Source: CANKJK01 sp040081715 | GTDB lineage: Bacteria; Acidobacteriota; Vicinamibacteria; Vicinamibacterales; UBA2999 | NCBI GenBank assembly: GCA_040081715.1 | Contig: JBEBFY010000005.1 | Span: forward strand, 1 to 64,000 | Direction: 5' to 3' | Length of the DNA: 64,000 bases | In this document: positions 20,457 to 27,584 of the stretch, one piece after another | Numbering within the stretch: position 1 is the first letter of the stretch | Layout of the letters: each line of letters starts with the position of its first letter | Made by a program: the position numbers and the translations under genes | Notes under the pieces: generated by a model | What the model saw: only the letters and a program-made list of their open reading frames with translations | The model's database searches: none | Told to the model about the DNA's origin: nothing

Positions 20457-20526
20457 CCGACGATAGGCGGTATTTGGGGCTTCCCAAGGTGAACAGAGCG
20501 TCCGTTATGCGCCCTTGGCCCCTGAC
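20457..20526 (+). repeat. Left inverted repeat
   Basis: Starts with CCGACGATAGG immediately after the lpxB relic and ends in CTTGGCCCCTGAC. Bases 20500-20526 are a perfect reverse complement of 27515-27541. The sequence between 20527 and 21015 holds no convincing gene; small open frames there look like chance. Confidence 0.85.
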
Positions 20527-20806
20527 GCAGCCATCTGCGGTGCCGGAATCGTACTCGCGGTGCAGACCCGTGCCATTCCGACGTGCATCGCCATGGATGC
20601 CGTTAGTGCGCAAGACCCTGTGGCGTTCGCGTCGCTGATCGAGGCTCGGCCGACTGGTCGCATGATCAGCGGATCTGAGTCCGTTCCCGATCCTGCCCTG
20701 GCTCGACGGGCTGGATCAACGCTAACCGCCTCGGCCTGGAGCAGCCATGACACTCCGTTCAACGATCTTCGGCGCTGTCGGAGGGGGAGGGCGGCTGACA
20801 AGGCCT

Positions 20807-20847
20807 CTTCCGTTAACCCCCGGACCCCGCTAATCTTTCCTATCGTC
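20807..20847 (+). repeat. Extra copy of the right-end repeat, partial
   Basis: These 41 bases match the outer part of the right repeat (27542-27582) without gaps at about 30 positions, including CGTTAAC/TGTTAAC near the start and CCTATCGTC at the end. The match even continues into TGAAG just beyond. Orientation is the same as the right repeat, so together with the left repeat it could define a roughly 390-bp mini-element (20457-20847). Confidence 0.6.
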
Positions 20848-21021
20848 TGAAGCATCCACATAAGCAGAGGCAACGGACGAGCTAGCGCCGCTTTTCTTGC
20901 ATTCGGCTGCGAATTCCCTTAGTGTGTGGCTTCCTCCGGCGGAAGCTAGACGATGCTGTTAATCGCCGACGCCTCTGCCGCAGCAATCGGTCCACGTTCT
21001 TCTCGCTGAAGGGACATGAGA

Positions 21022-21303
21022 ATGTTCAAGCATAAGTATCTGACGATGCGCTTCACCCCGTCAGAACGGGGCTTGGAGTTCAAGCCCAACTGGCAAGGCG
21101 ACTGCGAAATCGACACAGGTTGCCCCGCATGTACCGACGGGTGCACCAATTGCAGCGGTGATTGCACGGGCTGCACCGCAACGTGCCGGGGTGCAGATTC
21201 AACGGGCGCATTGCTGCCGAACGATCACGGCGACGTCGAGCTCATCCTGGACCTCACCGCTCTCGAGAAGGTTCTGAAATCGGCGGAGCGATTGCTGAAA
21301 TAG
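21022..21303 (+). CDS. Candidate lanthipeptide precursor, Cys/Thr-rich
   Basis: A 93-residue protein from ATG 21022; AAGGGA (21009-21014) is 7 bases upstream, which favours it over ATG 21016. Residues 28-55 hold eight Cys (28, 34, 37, 41, 44, 48, 51, 55), almost every one spaced by a Thr or Ser, as in CTDGCTNCSGDCTGCTATC. That pattern suits several small (methyl)lanthionine rings. The C-terminal tail has ELILDLTALEKVLKSAERLL, close to the I-L-D/E-L-x-x-L-E motif of class III lanthipeptide leaders, but placed after the Cys-rich part rather than before it. It is directly followed by a HopA1-like lyase and a kinase-cyclase, which supports a substrate role. A metal-binding function is the main alternative. 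Confidence 0.7.
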   Translation: MFKHKYLTMRFTPSERGLEFKPNWQGDCEIDTGCPACTDGCTNCSGDCTGCTATCRGADSTGALLPNDHGDVELILDLTALEKVLKSAERLLK

Positions 21304-21314
21304 GAGCGTCGATC

Positions 21315-22070
21315 ATTTCAGCCAACGCCCTCGCGGAGCTATCGCTGTCGGCGCTTCGCTACGGTGCAGCGCTTCAACTCGACGATCCTGGGGCGTTGGC
21401 GGCGCGCCTGTACGGCTTTCATCGCTGGCCGCTCTCGCCAAAGCTTCTCATGTCGCTTCCCGGCGAGCGCCAACTGCGCGAGTTCGTCCTCAAAGAAGGG
21501 CCCTCCGAGCTCACGCGGTATTGGAGGAGCCAGCGTCACGAGAAGCGCGCGGGGTGGCTCTCGTGGATCCGCCGGGACGGAACAACGCGAGTCGCCAGGA
21601 TTACGCACAAGCTCTATGTAAGCCCCGTTCCGACTGCTGTTCGCGAGGCCCTGCGCGTGGTCGTGCCTGAACTCACCCAGTCGGAGTGCTTCCACTTCAA
21701 GGTTGGCGCCACGCCCGCCGAACTCGCGCGACCTGACAAGCTGGTGGCCTACTTTCACGATCGCGAGGAGACGTTGCGCGTCGCCGCTCGAATCGCCGTC
21801 CGACTGCACGCGCTGCCGGCGCACGGCGTTCCGTTTTCCTGCGCCATCGATGGCCGCACACTCCTGTCCTGGGGTGTCGATCCGCCGCATAGGCCGGAAG
21901 CGCGAGTCAGTTGGAGGAAATGGCTCTGCGCCGAGCTCGCTCACGCGATAACGCAAGATGCCTCCGGGAACGGTGTCGCCGCAGCCCGCAGTCGCCTCGA
22001 AGCGCTGGGTGTGGATCCTGAGAGTTGGGAGCCCGTGCCAGGACTGTGGGAGCGCCATGGACCCGAATGA
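21315..22070 (+). CDS. HopA1-like phospho-Ser/Thr lyase (lanthipeptide dehydration)
   Basis: About 251 residues. HopA1-family landmarks are present in order: THKLYVSPV, CFHFKVGATPAELARPDKLV, AYFHDREETL, HGVPFSCAIDG, LLSWGVDPP and SWRKWLCAELA. In class V lanthipeptide and thioamitide pathways this family eliminates phosphate from phospho-Ser/Thr to give dehydro residues. No ATG, GTG or TTG lies near the domain start in this frame; TAGGAG at 21301-21306, overlapping the precursor stop, sits 8 bases before ATT 21315, which I take as the start. A GTG at 21183 inside the precursor gene is the alternative. It overlaps the kinase-cyclase gene by 14 bases. Confidence 0.75.
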   Translation: MSANALAELSLSALRYGAALQLDDPGALAARLYGFHRWPLSPKLLMSLPGERQLREFVLKEGPSELTRYWRSQRHEKRAGWLSWIRRDGTTRVARITHKLYVSPVPTAVREALRVVVPELTQSECFHFKVGATPAELARPDKLVAYFHDREETLRVAARIAVRLHALPAHGVPFSCAIDGRTLLSWGVDPPHRPEARVSWRKWLCAELAHAITQDASGNGVAAARSRLEALGVDPESWEPVPGLWERHGPE

Positions 22071-24438
22071 ATCGCTCGTCCTCTCCGAGGAGGTCGTGGT
22101 CTTTCCGATAGCGGAGCTCGATCCCGCTCAGCGCGCGTCCATCGCGTCCGGCGAGGGCGACTACGGCCTCACCAAGCGGAAGTCGAGGCGAACGACGCGG
22201 CTCATCGATCGCGCTGCGGTCGATTTGCTCGAGGAGTTTCGCACGCCGAGCAGCGTGCCCGACGCGATCAACCGCTTCAGCGAGAAGTTCGGCATGGCCC
22301 CTGCCGAGGTGCTCCATACGAGCTTCGAGTTGCTCTCCGTCCTGCTCCGAGACGGATTCTTGCTGCGCGCGACGCCAGAAACCATTTCAGGGATGAGACC
22401 CGTCGAGGCGGTCGACGGGTGGAAGCCGTTGGAACCACTGCGCGTCCTGGAGGACACCGAGGTCCACCTGGTGCACTCGCCGTCGGACCAGCGCGGGGTT
22501 CTCAAGCGCGTGTCCCGTGATGCCGATCGCTGGATTCGCCGCGCGCTCATCAACGAGGCGCGTATTCTCCGCCAGCTGAATGGCAGGGTTGCCCCGGAAC
22601 TGCTCGAAGACGGCTCGGAGCAGGATGCGCCGTACATCGTGATTGCCTGGCGCAAAGGTCTGCCGTCGGCGCTCGCCGCGGCCCAGTTGCGACGACCCTG
22701 GGTCTTCAACTCACGGGACCAGCTAGCCACGCTCTGCCTCCGCGTGCTCGACGCGTACGCGCATCTTCATGCCTTGGGGATTCTCCACGCCGACGTTCAG
22801 CCGTCGAACATACTGATCGACATCGAGGACGAACGCGTATCACTCATCGACTTCGGCCTTGCCGTAAAGATGGATGGTCCCGGGACTGATCCCGTGCCTC
22901 GCGGGGGCGTCGAGGCGTTCTATTCGCCGGAGGCCGCGCGAGCCATCCTCGCCGACGTACCGCTGCCACGGCCGACGGCCGCGAGTGAGCAGTACGCAAT
23001 CGCCGCTGTCATCTACAAGCTCCTGACCGGTCACGACTGCCTCGAACCGCGACTCGATCGCGCCGCATGGCATACGGCCGTCTGCTCGCACCCGCCACGG
23101 CCGTTCGTCCGGTTGGGGATCCCGCCGTGGCCGAAGCTCGAGATGTCGCTCGCACGAGCACTGGCGAAAGAACCTGGGGACCGCTATCCGTCGGTCGCAG
23201 CCTTCCGCGACGAGTTCGCCAGCGCCGCGCAAACGGTGGCTGCCGACACTTCGGCTTCAACGCGTGCGTGGCGGCCGCCGGGACTCTTCGACACGACCCT
23301 CGCAAGGCTTGTGGATCCGGACGATGTGGCGTCCAGGCCGCTTTCGCGACCTTCAGCGAGCTTGAACTTTGGCGCCACGGGCATCGCCTATTTCCTGCTG
23401 CGTGCAAGCAGCATCCTGCAGCGTCCAGATCTTTTCGCGGCCGCCGATCTCTGGATCGAGCGTGCCAAGCGTGAAGCGTTGTCGCCCTCCGATGCCTTTT
23501 TCGACTATTCGAGAGGCCTCAGTGAGGATACCGTCGGCAAGGCCGCCTTGTATCACTCGGCCGTCGGCATGCACTGCGTCGATGCGCTGATTGCGTGCAG
23601 CGCCAACCAGCCGCAGCGGCTCGCACACGCGATCGGCAGGATGATCGAAACAGCGGAAGTGCAGGATCGGAGAGCCGATCTCGTCAGCGGACACGCGGGC
23701 CAGTTGATCGCGTGCGCCACCGTCCTCGAGACGTTGTCCGCTCTCGGTCATCGTGAGGAACGCGAACGCGTCATCGCGCTCGGGCAGCGACGTCGCGACG
23801 ATCTTCTCGGCGTCTGGGGACCTCTGGACCGTCCTCTCCCTGGAGCGAGCGAGGCGTTCTACGGCATCGCGCACGGGTGGGCGGGGGCGGCGTACGCGAT
23901 GCTGCGATTCTCCGAAGCCAGCCACGAACCGGTGGCTGAGGCGGTCATCGAAACGTTGCGATCGCTGTCAGGCGCCGCCATCAAGGCACACGGAGGCGCC
24001 TTCTGGCCCCGCGGGAGCCGCGACGCAGACGTCTGGACCGGCTGGTGTCACGGCTCGGCAGGATATGTCTTTCTCTGGGCGCAAGCGCAGAACAGCCTTG
24101 CAATAGACGACTTCATCGAGTTGGCCGCAATGGCTGGCGAGCACATGTGGTTGGCGCCGCCACCCGAGATCGGTCACCTATGCTGCGGTGCCGCGGGACA
24201 GGGCTATGCGTACCTCGCTCTTCATCGTCTGACCGGCGATGCCAGGTACGTCGATCGTGCGAGGCAGGCGCTCGATCATGGAGTGGGATTCGTCGGCACA
24301 CGGGGAATGAGCACGGACAGTCTGTACAAGGGCGACCTGGGGCTTGCCTTGCTCGAATTGGAGACCTCCGAGCCGCTATTGGCGGCCATGCCGATGTTCG
24401 AGCCTGAGCGATGGCCATCAGGCCGTGACCAGGCCTGA
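22057..24438 (+). CDS. Lanthipeptide synthetase: PqqD-like domain + kinase + LanC cyclase
   Basis: A 793-residue protein from ATG 22057. Residues 45-105 look like a PqqD-type peptide-recognition domain (TTRLIDRAAVDLLEEF and VLLRDGFL). Residues of about 125-405 are a protein kinase: Lys150 in GVLKR, Glu167, HAD at 244-246 with Asn251, DFG at 265-267, then YSPEAAR. Residues of about 430-780 are a LanC-type toroid: His606 in GIAHGWAG, Cys664 in GWCHGSAG, and Cys709-Cys710 in LCCGAAG, giving a three-Cys zinc site. It would phosphorylate Ser/Thr and close thioether rings. The N-terminal lyase domain of class III/IV synthetases is absent; the upstream HopA1-like protein likely supplies that step. 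Confidence 0.88.
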   Translation: MDPNESLVLSEEVVVFPIAELDPAQRASIASGEGDYGLTKRKSRRTTRLIDRAAVDLLEEFRTPSSVPDAINRFSEKFGMAPAEVLHTSFELLSVLLRDGFLLRATPETISGMRPVEAVDGWKPLEPLRVLEDTEVHLVHSPSDQRGVLKRVSRDADRWIRRALINEARILRQLNGRVAPELLEDGSEQDAPYIVIAWRKGLPSALAAAQLRRPWVFNSRDQLATLCLRVLDAYAHLHALGILHADVQPSNILIDIEDERVSLIDFGLAVKMDGPGTDPVPRGGVEAFYSPEAARAILADVPLPRPTAASEQYAIAAVIYKLLTGHDCLEPRLDRAAWHTAVCSHPPRPFVRLGIPPWPKLEMSLARALAKEPGDRYPSVAAFRDEFASAAQTVAADTSASTRAWRPPGLFDTTLARLVDPDDVASRPLSRPSASLNFGATGIAYFLLRASSILQRPDLFAAADLWIERAKREALSPSDAFFDYSRGLSEDTVGKAALYHSAVGMHCVDALIACSANQPQRLAHAIGRMIETAEVQDRRADLVSGHAGQLIACATVLETLSALGHREERERVIALGQRRRDDLLGVWGPLDRPLPGASEAFYGIAHGWAGAAYAMLRFSEASHEPVAEAVIETLRSLSGAAIKAHGGAFWPRGSRDADVWTGWCHGSAGYVFLWAQAQNSLAIDDFIELAAMAGEHMWLAPPPEIGHLCCGAAGQGYAYLALHRLTGDARYVDRARQALDHGVGFVGTRGMSTDSLYKGDLGLALLELETSEPLLAAMPMFEPERWPSGRDQA

Positions 24439-24445
24439 AAACAAC

Positions 24446-25669
24446 CTACGCCAATCCCACGGTGACGAACGTCGTCCCTCCCAGCAACCTTCCCGACGCA
24501 CTCCGCTCCGCGACATCGAAGACGCGCACGATCCCTGGAGAGTCCGCCGCGGCGGGCCGTAGATTCACGACGACGCGTGTCGGATCGCTTGCTGTTGTCC
24601 GTATCTTGACGCTCTGATCCCGCACGCCGCCCGGACCTTCGATCGCGACATCTGGCAACGACCGTTGCGCCGGTTGCAGCCGGATGCCAGCGTGGCCGGC
24701 CAGACCGAGATCGCCTCCGCCGGCGAGCCTTGCGCGCTCCTTTGGCTCGACGGGTAGAGGACCAGCACCGAGAAGGCGCTCGTCGAACCCCGAGCCCAGC
24801 AGCCCGAGCTGTCGAGGCGTCATTCTTCTGGTGCGCTGACGGCGCGCCTTGCCGCCACGCAGGTCGATCATCGTGTGCGCCAGAAGATGCTCGCGAATCA
24901 CGGCATCGGCGAGCGCACGTTCGACTCGCTCCGACACGCTCAGCACATGAGGCCCGCTTTCTCCGTCTCCAGCCCACAGCATCAACGGGATTGCGAGACT
25001 CGATGATGTGCTCAGCACCTGGATGTTTCGCTGGCCCTGAAAATGGCCAATTGGCGCAGCGCTGAGGGGATCGATCGGACCGTCCCCGCATGGGAAGATG
25101 GTGCGAACCGGCTGCCCGCCCGACATGAATTGGGGGAGAGGTTGACCCTGACTCGCAGGGATCGACCCGGGTGACGATCGGTAAACGAGGTTGGCCGCCA
25201 GACAAATATGCGCCGAGCCGTTGGCGTCGAACACGAGGCCGTCTGCCGCACTCGGCGTCCACAGCACGCTCGCGACACCGTAGAAATCCGGCACGTCGAT
25301 TACGCCCAGGACAAGGCCCTCTAAGCCGACTGCACCTCCGACCGATGGCAGGGCGCTGATAGGGCCGACGCCATTTGTTCCTGTGCAGGCCCAGACCTGG
25401 CAGACGACCGGTGTGAGCGGTTCCTGGGAGGGGAACTCGAAGTGCGCGCCGCGACTATAGACTTGGACGTTGATGAGCACTTCCTCGCCGAGTTGGGCGT
25501 TCGGTGCCGTCGCGTTCCGCTTGGCAGGGTCTGGATGGTTTGGAGGGTAACTCATCCACATTGAGGCATTCGTCCATACGGCATTGGGTGGCCAGCATGG
25601 AGTAATCGGCCGATCGCCTATATCCGTGGGATTCGAGTGACTCCACCGAATGTACAAGTCTGCCATCAC
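24446..25669 (-). CDS. Unknown protein with beta-sandwich (CARDB-like) N-terminal domain
   Basis: A 407-residue protein on the minus strand (GTG 25669 or ATG 25666). No signal peptide is seen. The first half reads like an Ig/CARDB-type sandwich: DLYIRWSHSNPTDIGD, then NAQLGEEVLINVQVYSRGA and VVCQVWACTGTNGVGP, the spacing found where a pair of strands carries V-x-V-x-N-x-G. The C-terminal half has ERVERALADAVIREHLLAH and a final strand-rich unit. The role is unknown. It lies back-to-back between the lanthipeptide-like genes and the radical SAM pair and is the only minus-strand gene in the segment. Confidence 0.6.
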   Translation of the reverse strand: MMADLYIRWSHSNPTDIGDRPITPCWPPNAVWTNASMWMSYPPNHPDPAKRNATAPNAQLGEEVLINVQVYSRGAHFEFPSQEPLTPVVCQVWACTGTNGVGPISALPSVGGAVGLEGLVLGVIDVPDFYGVASVLWTPSAADGLVFDANGSAHICLAANLVYRSSPGSIPASQGQPLPQFMSGGQPVRTIFPCGDGPIDPLSAAPIGHFQGQRNIQVLSTSSSLAIPLMLWAGDGESGPHVLSVSERVERALADAVIREHLLAHTMIDLRGGKARRQRTRRMTPRQLGLLGSGFDERLLGAGPLPVEPKERARLAGGGDLGLAGHAGIRLQPAQRSLPDVAIEGPGGVRDQSVKIRTTASDPTRVVVNLRPAAADSPGIVRVFDVAERSASGRLLGGTTFVTVGLA

Positions 25670-25779
25670 GCCTCCGTTCGCGGACCAACGGCCGCAGGGT
25701 CAGTATGGCAGTATGCTGGCGGGGCAGCCAAGGCGACTCTCGCACTGTGGCGCCTCGGGTGCGAGCCCGAAAGGATTCG

Positions 25780-26217
25780 ATGATGGCGAAAGAGATTTCT
25801 CTCAGTGCCTATCGGCGCCTTCTCCTTCTTCACGACCAGGAGATTGCCAGCGCGAAAACGATTGCCGCGCGCGATTGTTACGCGGACTTCTTGATCGAGA
25901 CACCAGGTGGGTCGTTTCAGGAGGCTTTCGCTGGTCCCGACTCGAAGTCTCGTCCCGAGCTTGGGAAGGACAGGGCCGCAAGGCGTGCGGCGTGGCGGGA
26001 GAGAATCCCCGCCGCGGATGCTGGGACGTTCAATGAATTCTTTACCGACGGTCCGCCCGACGACGTCCCTCCGCCATTCTATGAGAGCTGGAAGGAGGCG
26101 GTCGAAGGTCGGCCCACAACCGAAGATCTTCTACGTGACCCCGCCGCACGCGCTCGAGCTCTTTCGCATCTCGGAGTCATCCAGGCGTATCTGAGAATGC
26201 GGGAACGGTCGAAATAG
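25780..26217 (+). CDS. Unknown 145-residue protein next to a radical SAM enzyme
   Basis: Starts at ATG 25780 (or ATG 25783) with AAAGGA about 5 bases upstream. It is hydrophilic and helical: SLSAYRRLLLLHDQEIASAK at the N-terminus, a central Arg/Ala-rich part, then FNEFFTDGPPDDVPPPFYESW and a C-terminal helix. One Cys is present. It ends 23 bases before the radical SAM gene on the same strand. It could be the enzyme's substrate (aromatic residues near FTDGPPDDVPPPFYESW are candidate modification sites) or a partner protein. I recognise no family. Confidence 0.6.
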   Translation: MMAKEISLSAYRRLLLLHDQEIASAKTIAARDCYADFLIETPGGSFQEAFAGPDSKSRPELGKDRAARRAAWRERIPAADAGTFNEFFTDGPPDDVPPPFYESWKEAVEGRPTTEDLLRDPAARARALSHLGVIQAYLRMRERSK

Positions 26218-26240
26218 CCGGGCCAGCGCGAATCGCTTTC

Positions 26241-27437
26241 GTGGCTGAGATGGCCGTCTGGAACCCGCCTGACGTGCAGTGGGTGGTCAAGGTATCCAAG
26301 CTGTGCAATCTCCGCTGTACGTACTGCTACGAGTTCCCGTTTCTTGCGGACCCGGCACGGATGTCCCTCGGACAACTCCAGAGAATGTTCGAGCATATCC
26401 GTGACCACTACGCGGGAACATCGCGGCGCATGGACTTTGTCTGGCACGGCGGCGAGCCACTGCTTCTGAAGCCTTCCTTCTTCCGACAGGTTGCTGACCT
26501 TCAACAAGACACGCTTGGCCCGGCAGGGATTCGGTTTGGCAACTCTGTGCAGACCAACTTGTCCGTCATGACCGACGACCTCATCGAGTGCCTGGGGAGT
26601 TTCTTTACCAATGTCGGTGTGTCAATCGATCTCTTTGGCGAGCAGCGGGTGAACGCCGCAGGACAATGTGCCGAAGAGAGTGTTCTCGCGAACATGCAGA
26701 CCCTGAAGGATGCCAACGTCCGGTTCGGCTGCATCACCGTGCTCTCGAGGGTGACGGCGCCTCATGTGAACGACATCTATCAGTTCTTTGAGGATATCGA
26801 CACGAGCTTTCGGCTGTTGCCGATCTACCGGACTGGCTACCAAGGACAGCAGGATCGGCTGTCTCTGGCCGACGTTGAGATCGTAGCGGCGTTCAAACAG
26901 GCGATCGATCGCTGGTTCGCCTCCGATAGTGGCATTCATGTTCGACCGATTGAGGGGTACATCGCGAATGTGCTTCGCTGGCTGGACGCCGGGAGGGGCA
27001 CCCGGCGCCACTACGACAAGCGCGAGGCCGAAGTCGTGTATGTGGTCGACACGGATGGCTCCCTCTATTCGAACGCGGACGCGTACGACCCGCAGTTTCG
27101 CCACGGGAACATCTTCGAGGAGTCGCTGGAGGACATGACGGAATCTGAGAATTACCGCCGCGCTGTGGCGGCGGCGCAGGGTCGCATGGCGACCACCTGC
27201 CATGACTGTCGCCTTCACGGTTCGTGCTCAGGTTACTTCATGGGTGAGGCCACTCCGGAGGAGCGCAGCCATGACGCGGAGGGTCGCCTGGTGTGCGGCG
27301 TGGCAAAGCCGGCGCAAGACTATGTTGCGGAAATCCTTGTGAACCTCGGTCTCGTCGACCGAACAGGGGGAACGTCGCTCAGATCTCGTCTCGTCGAGAG
27401 AATCGATTCTGCGGGAACGGACCTGTTCCCTGGCTAG
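26241..27437 (+). CDS. Radical SAM/SPASM peptide-modifying enzyme
   Basis: A 398-residue protein (GTG 26241; ATG 26250 is possible). CNLRCTYCYEF holds the CxxxCxxC motif for the SAM-binding 4Fe-4S cluster, and FVWHGGEPLLL is the glycine-rich SAM site. The C-terminus has SPASM-type cysteines: TTCHDCRLHGSCSGYF and a later Cys in RLVCGVAK. This layout is shared by FxsB-type cyclophane makers and sulfatase maturases, so the modification is likely made on a peptide or protein. Neither a sulfatase nor a typical FxsA is nearby; the 145-residue protein upstream is the natural candidate partner. Confidence 0.88.
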   Translation: MAEMAVWNPPDVQWVVKVSKLCNLRCTYCYEFPFLADPARMSLGQLQRMFEHIRDHYAGTSRRMDFVWHGGEPLLLKPSFFRQVADLQQDTLGPAGIRFGNSVQTNLSVMTDDLIECLGSFFTNVGVSIDLFGEQRVNAAGQCAEESVLANMQTLKDANVRFGCITVLSRVTAPHVNDIYQFFEDIDTSFRLLPIYRTGYQGQQDRLSLADVEIVAAFKQAIDRWFASDSGIHVRPIEGYIANVLRWLDAGRGTRRHYDKREAEVVYVVDTDGSLYSNADAYDPQFRHGNIFEESLEDMTESENYRRAVAAAQGRMATTCHDCRLHGSCSGYFMGEATPEERSHDAEGRLVCGVAKPAQDYVAEILVNLGLVDRTGGTSLRSRLVERIDSAGTDLFPG

Positions 27438-27514
27438 AGCGTCTTCGATTGTCATGTAGTCACGCAGTAGCCGCGATGTCTGACGTAGTTCGCTGTGTCA
27501 GGGGTGGGGGTCGT

Positions 27515-27584
27515 GTCAGGGGCCAAGGGCGCATAACGGACCTTCTGTTAACGAGGCGAACCCTTTAATGTTGCCTATCGTCGG
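27515..27584 (-). repeat. Right inverted repeat
   Basis: Begins with GTCAGGGGCC and ends with GCCTATCGTCGG next to the truncated lpxB copy. Bases 27515-27541 are identical in reverse complement to 20500-20526. GTGTCAGGGG also occurs just inside at 27495-27504, so the inner edge has a short direct repeat. The 77 bases from the radical SAM stop to the repeat show no other feature. Confidence 0.85.

Larger units (their letters stand above)
20457..27584. mobile_element. 7.1-kb segment bounded by ~70-bp inverted repeats, no transposase seen
   Basis: The left end (20457-20526) and right end (27515-27584) are inverted copies of each other. The inner 27 bases are identical (20500-20526 against 27515-27541) and the outer 43 match at about 29 positions, including a perfect 11-base tip (CCGACGATAGG / CCTATCGTCGG). 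The segment carries the lanthipeptide-like genes, a beta-sandwich protein and a radical SAM gene, but no transposase or recombinase. Both ends abut lpxB fragments. It may be a composite or non-autonomous element moved in trans; no target-site duplication is visible. Confidence 0.6.

Noticed and set aside
20505..20873. Overlapping open frames on both strands in the gap left of the precursor gene
   Set aside because: No family motif, poor composition and no ribosome binding site; the stretch is mainly repeat-derived.
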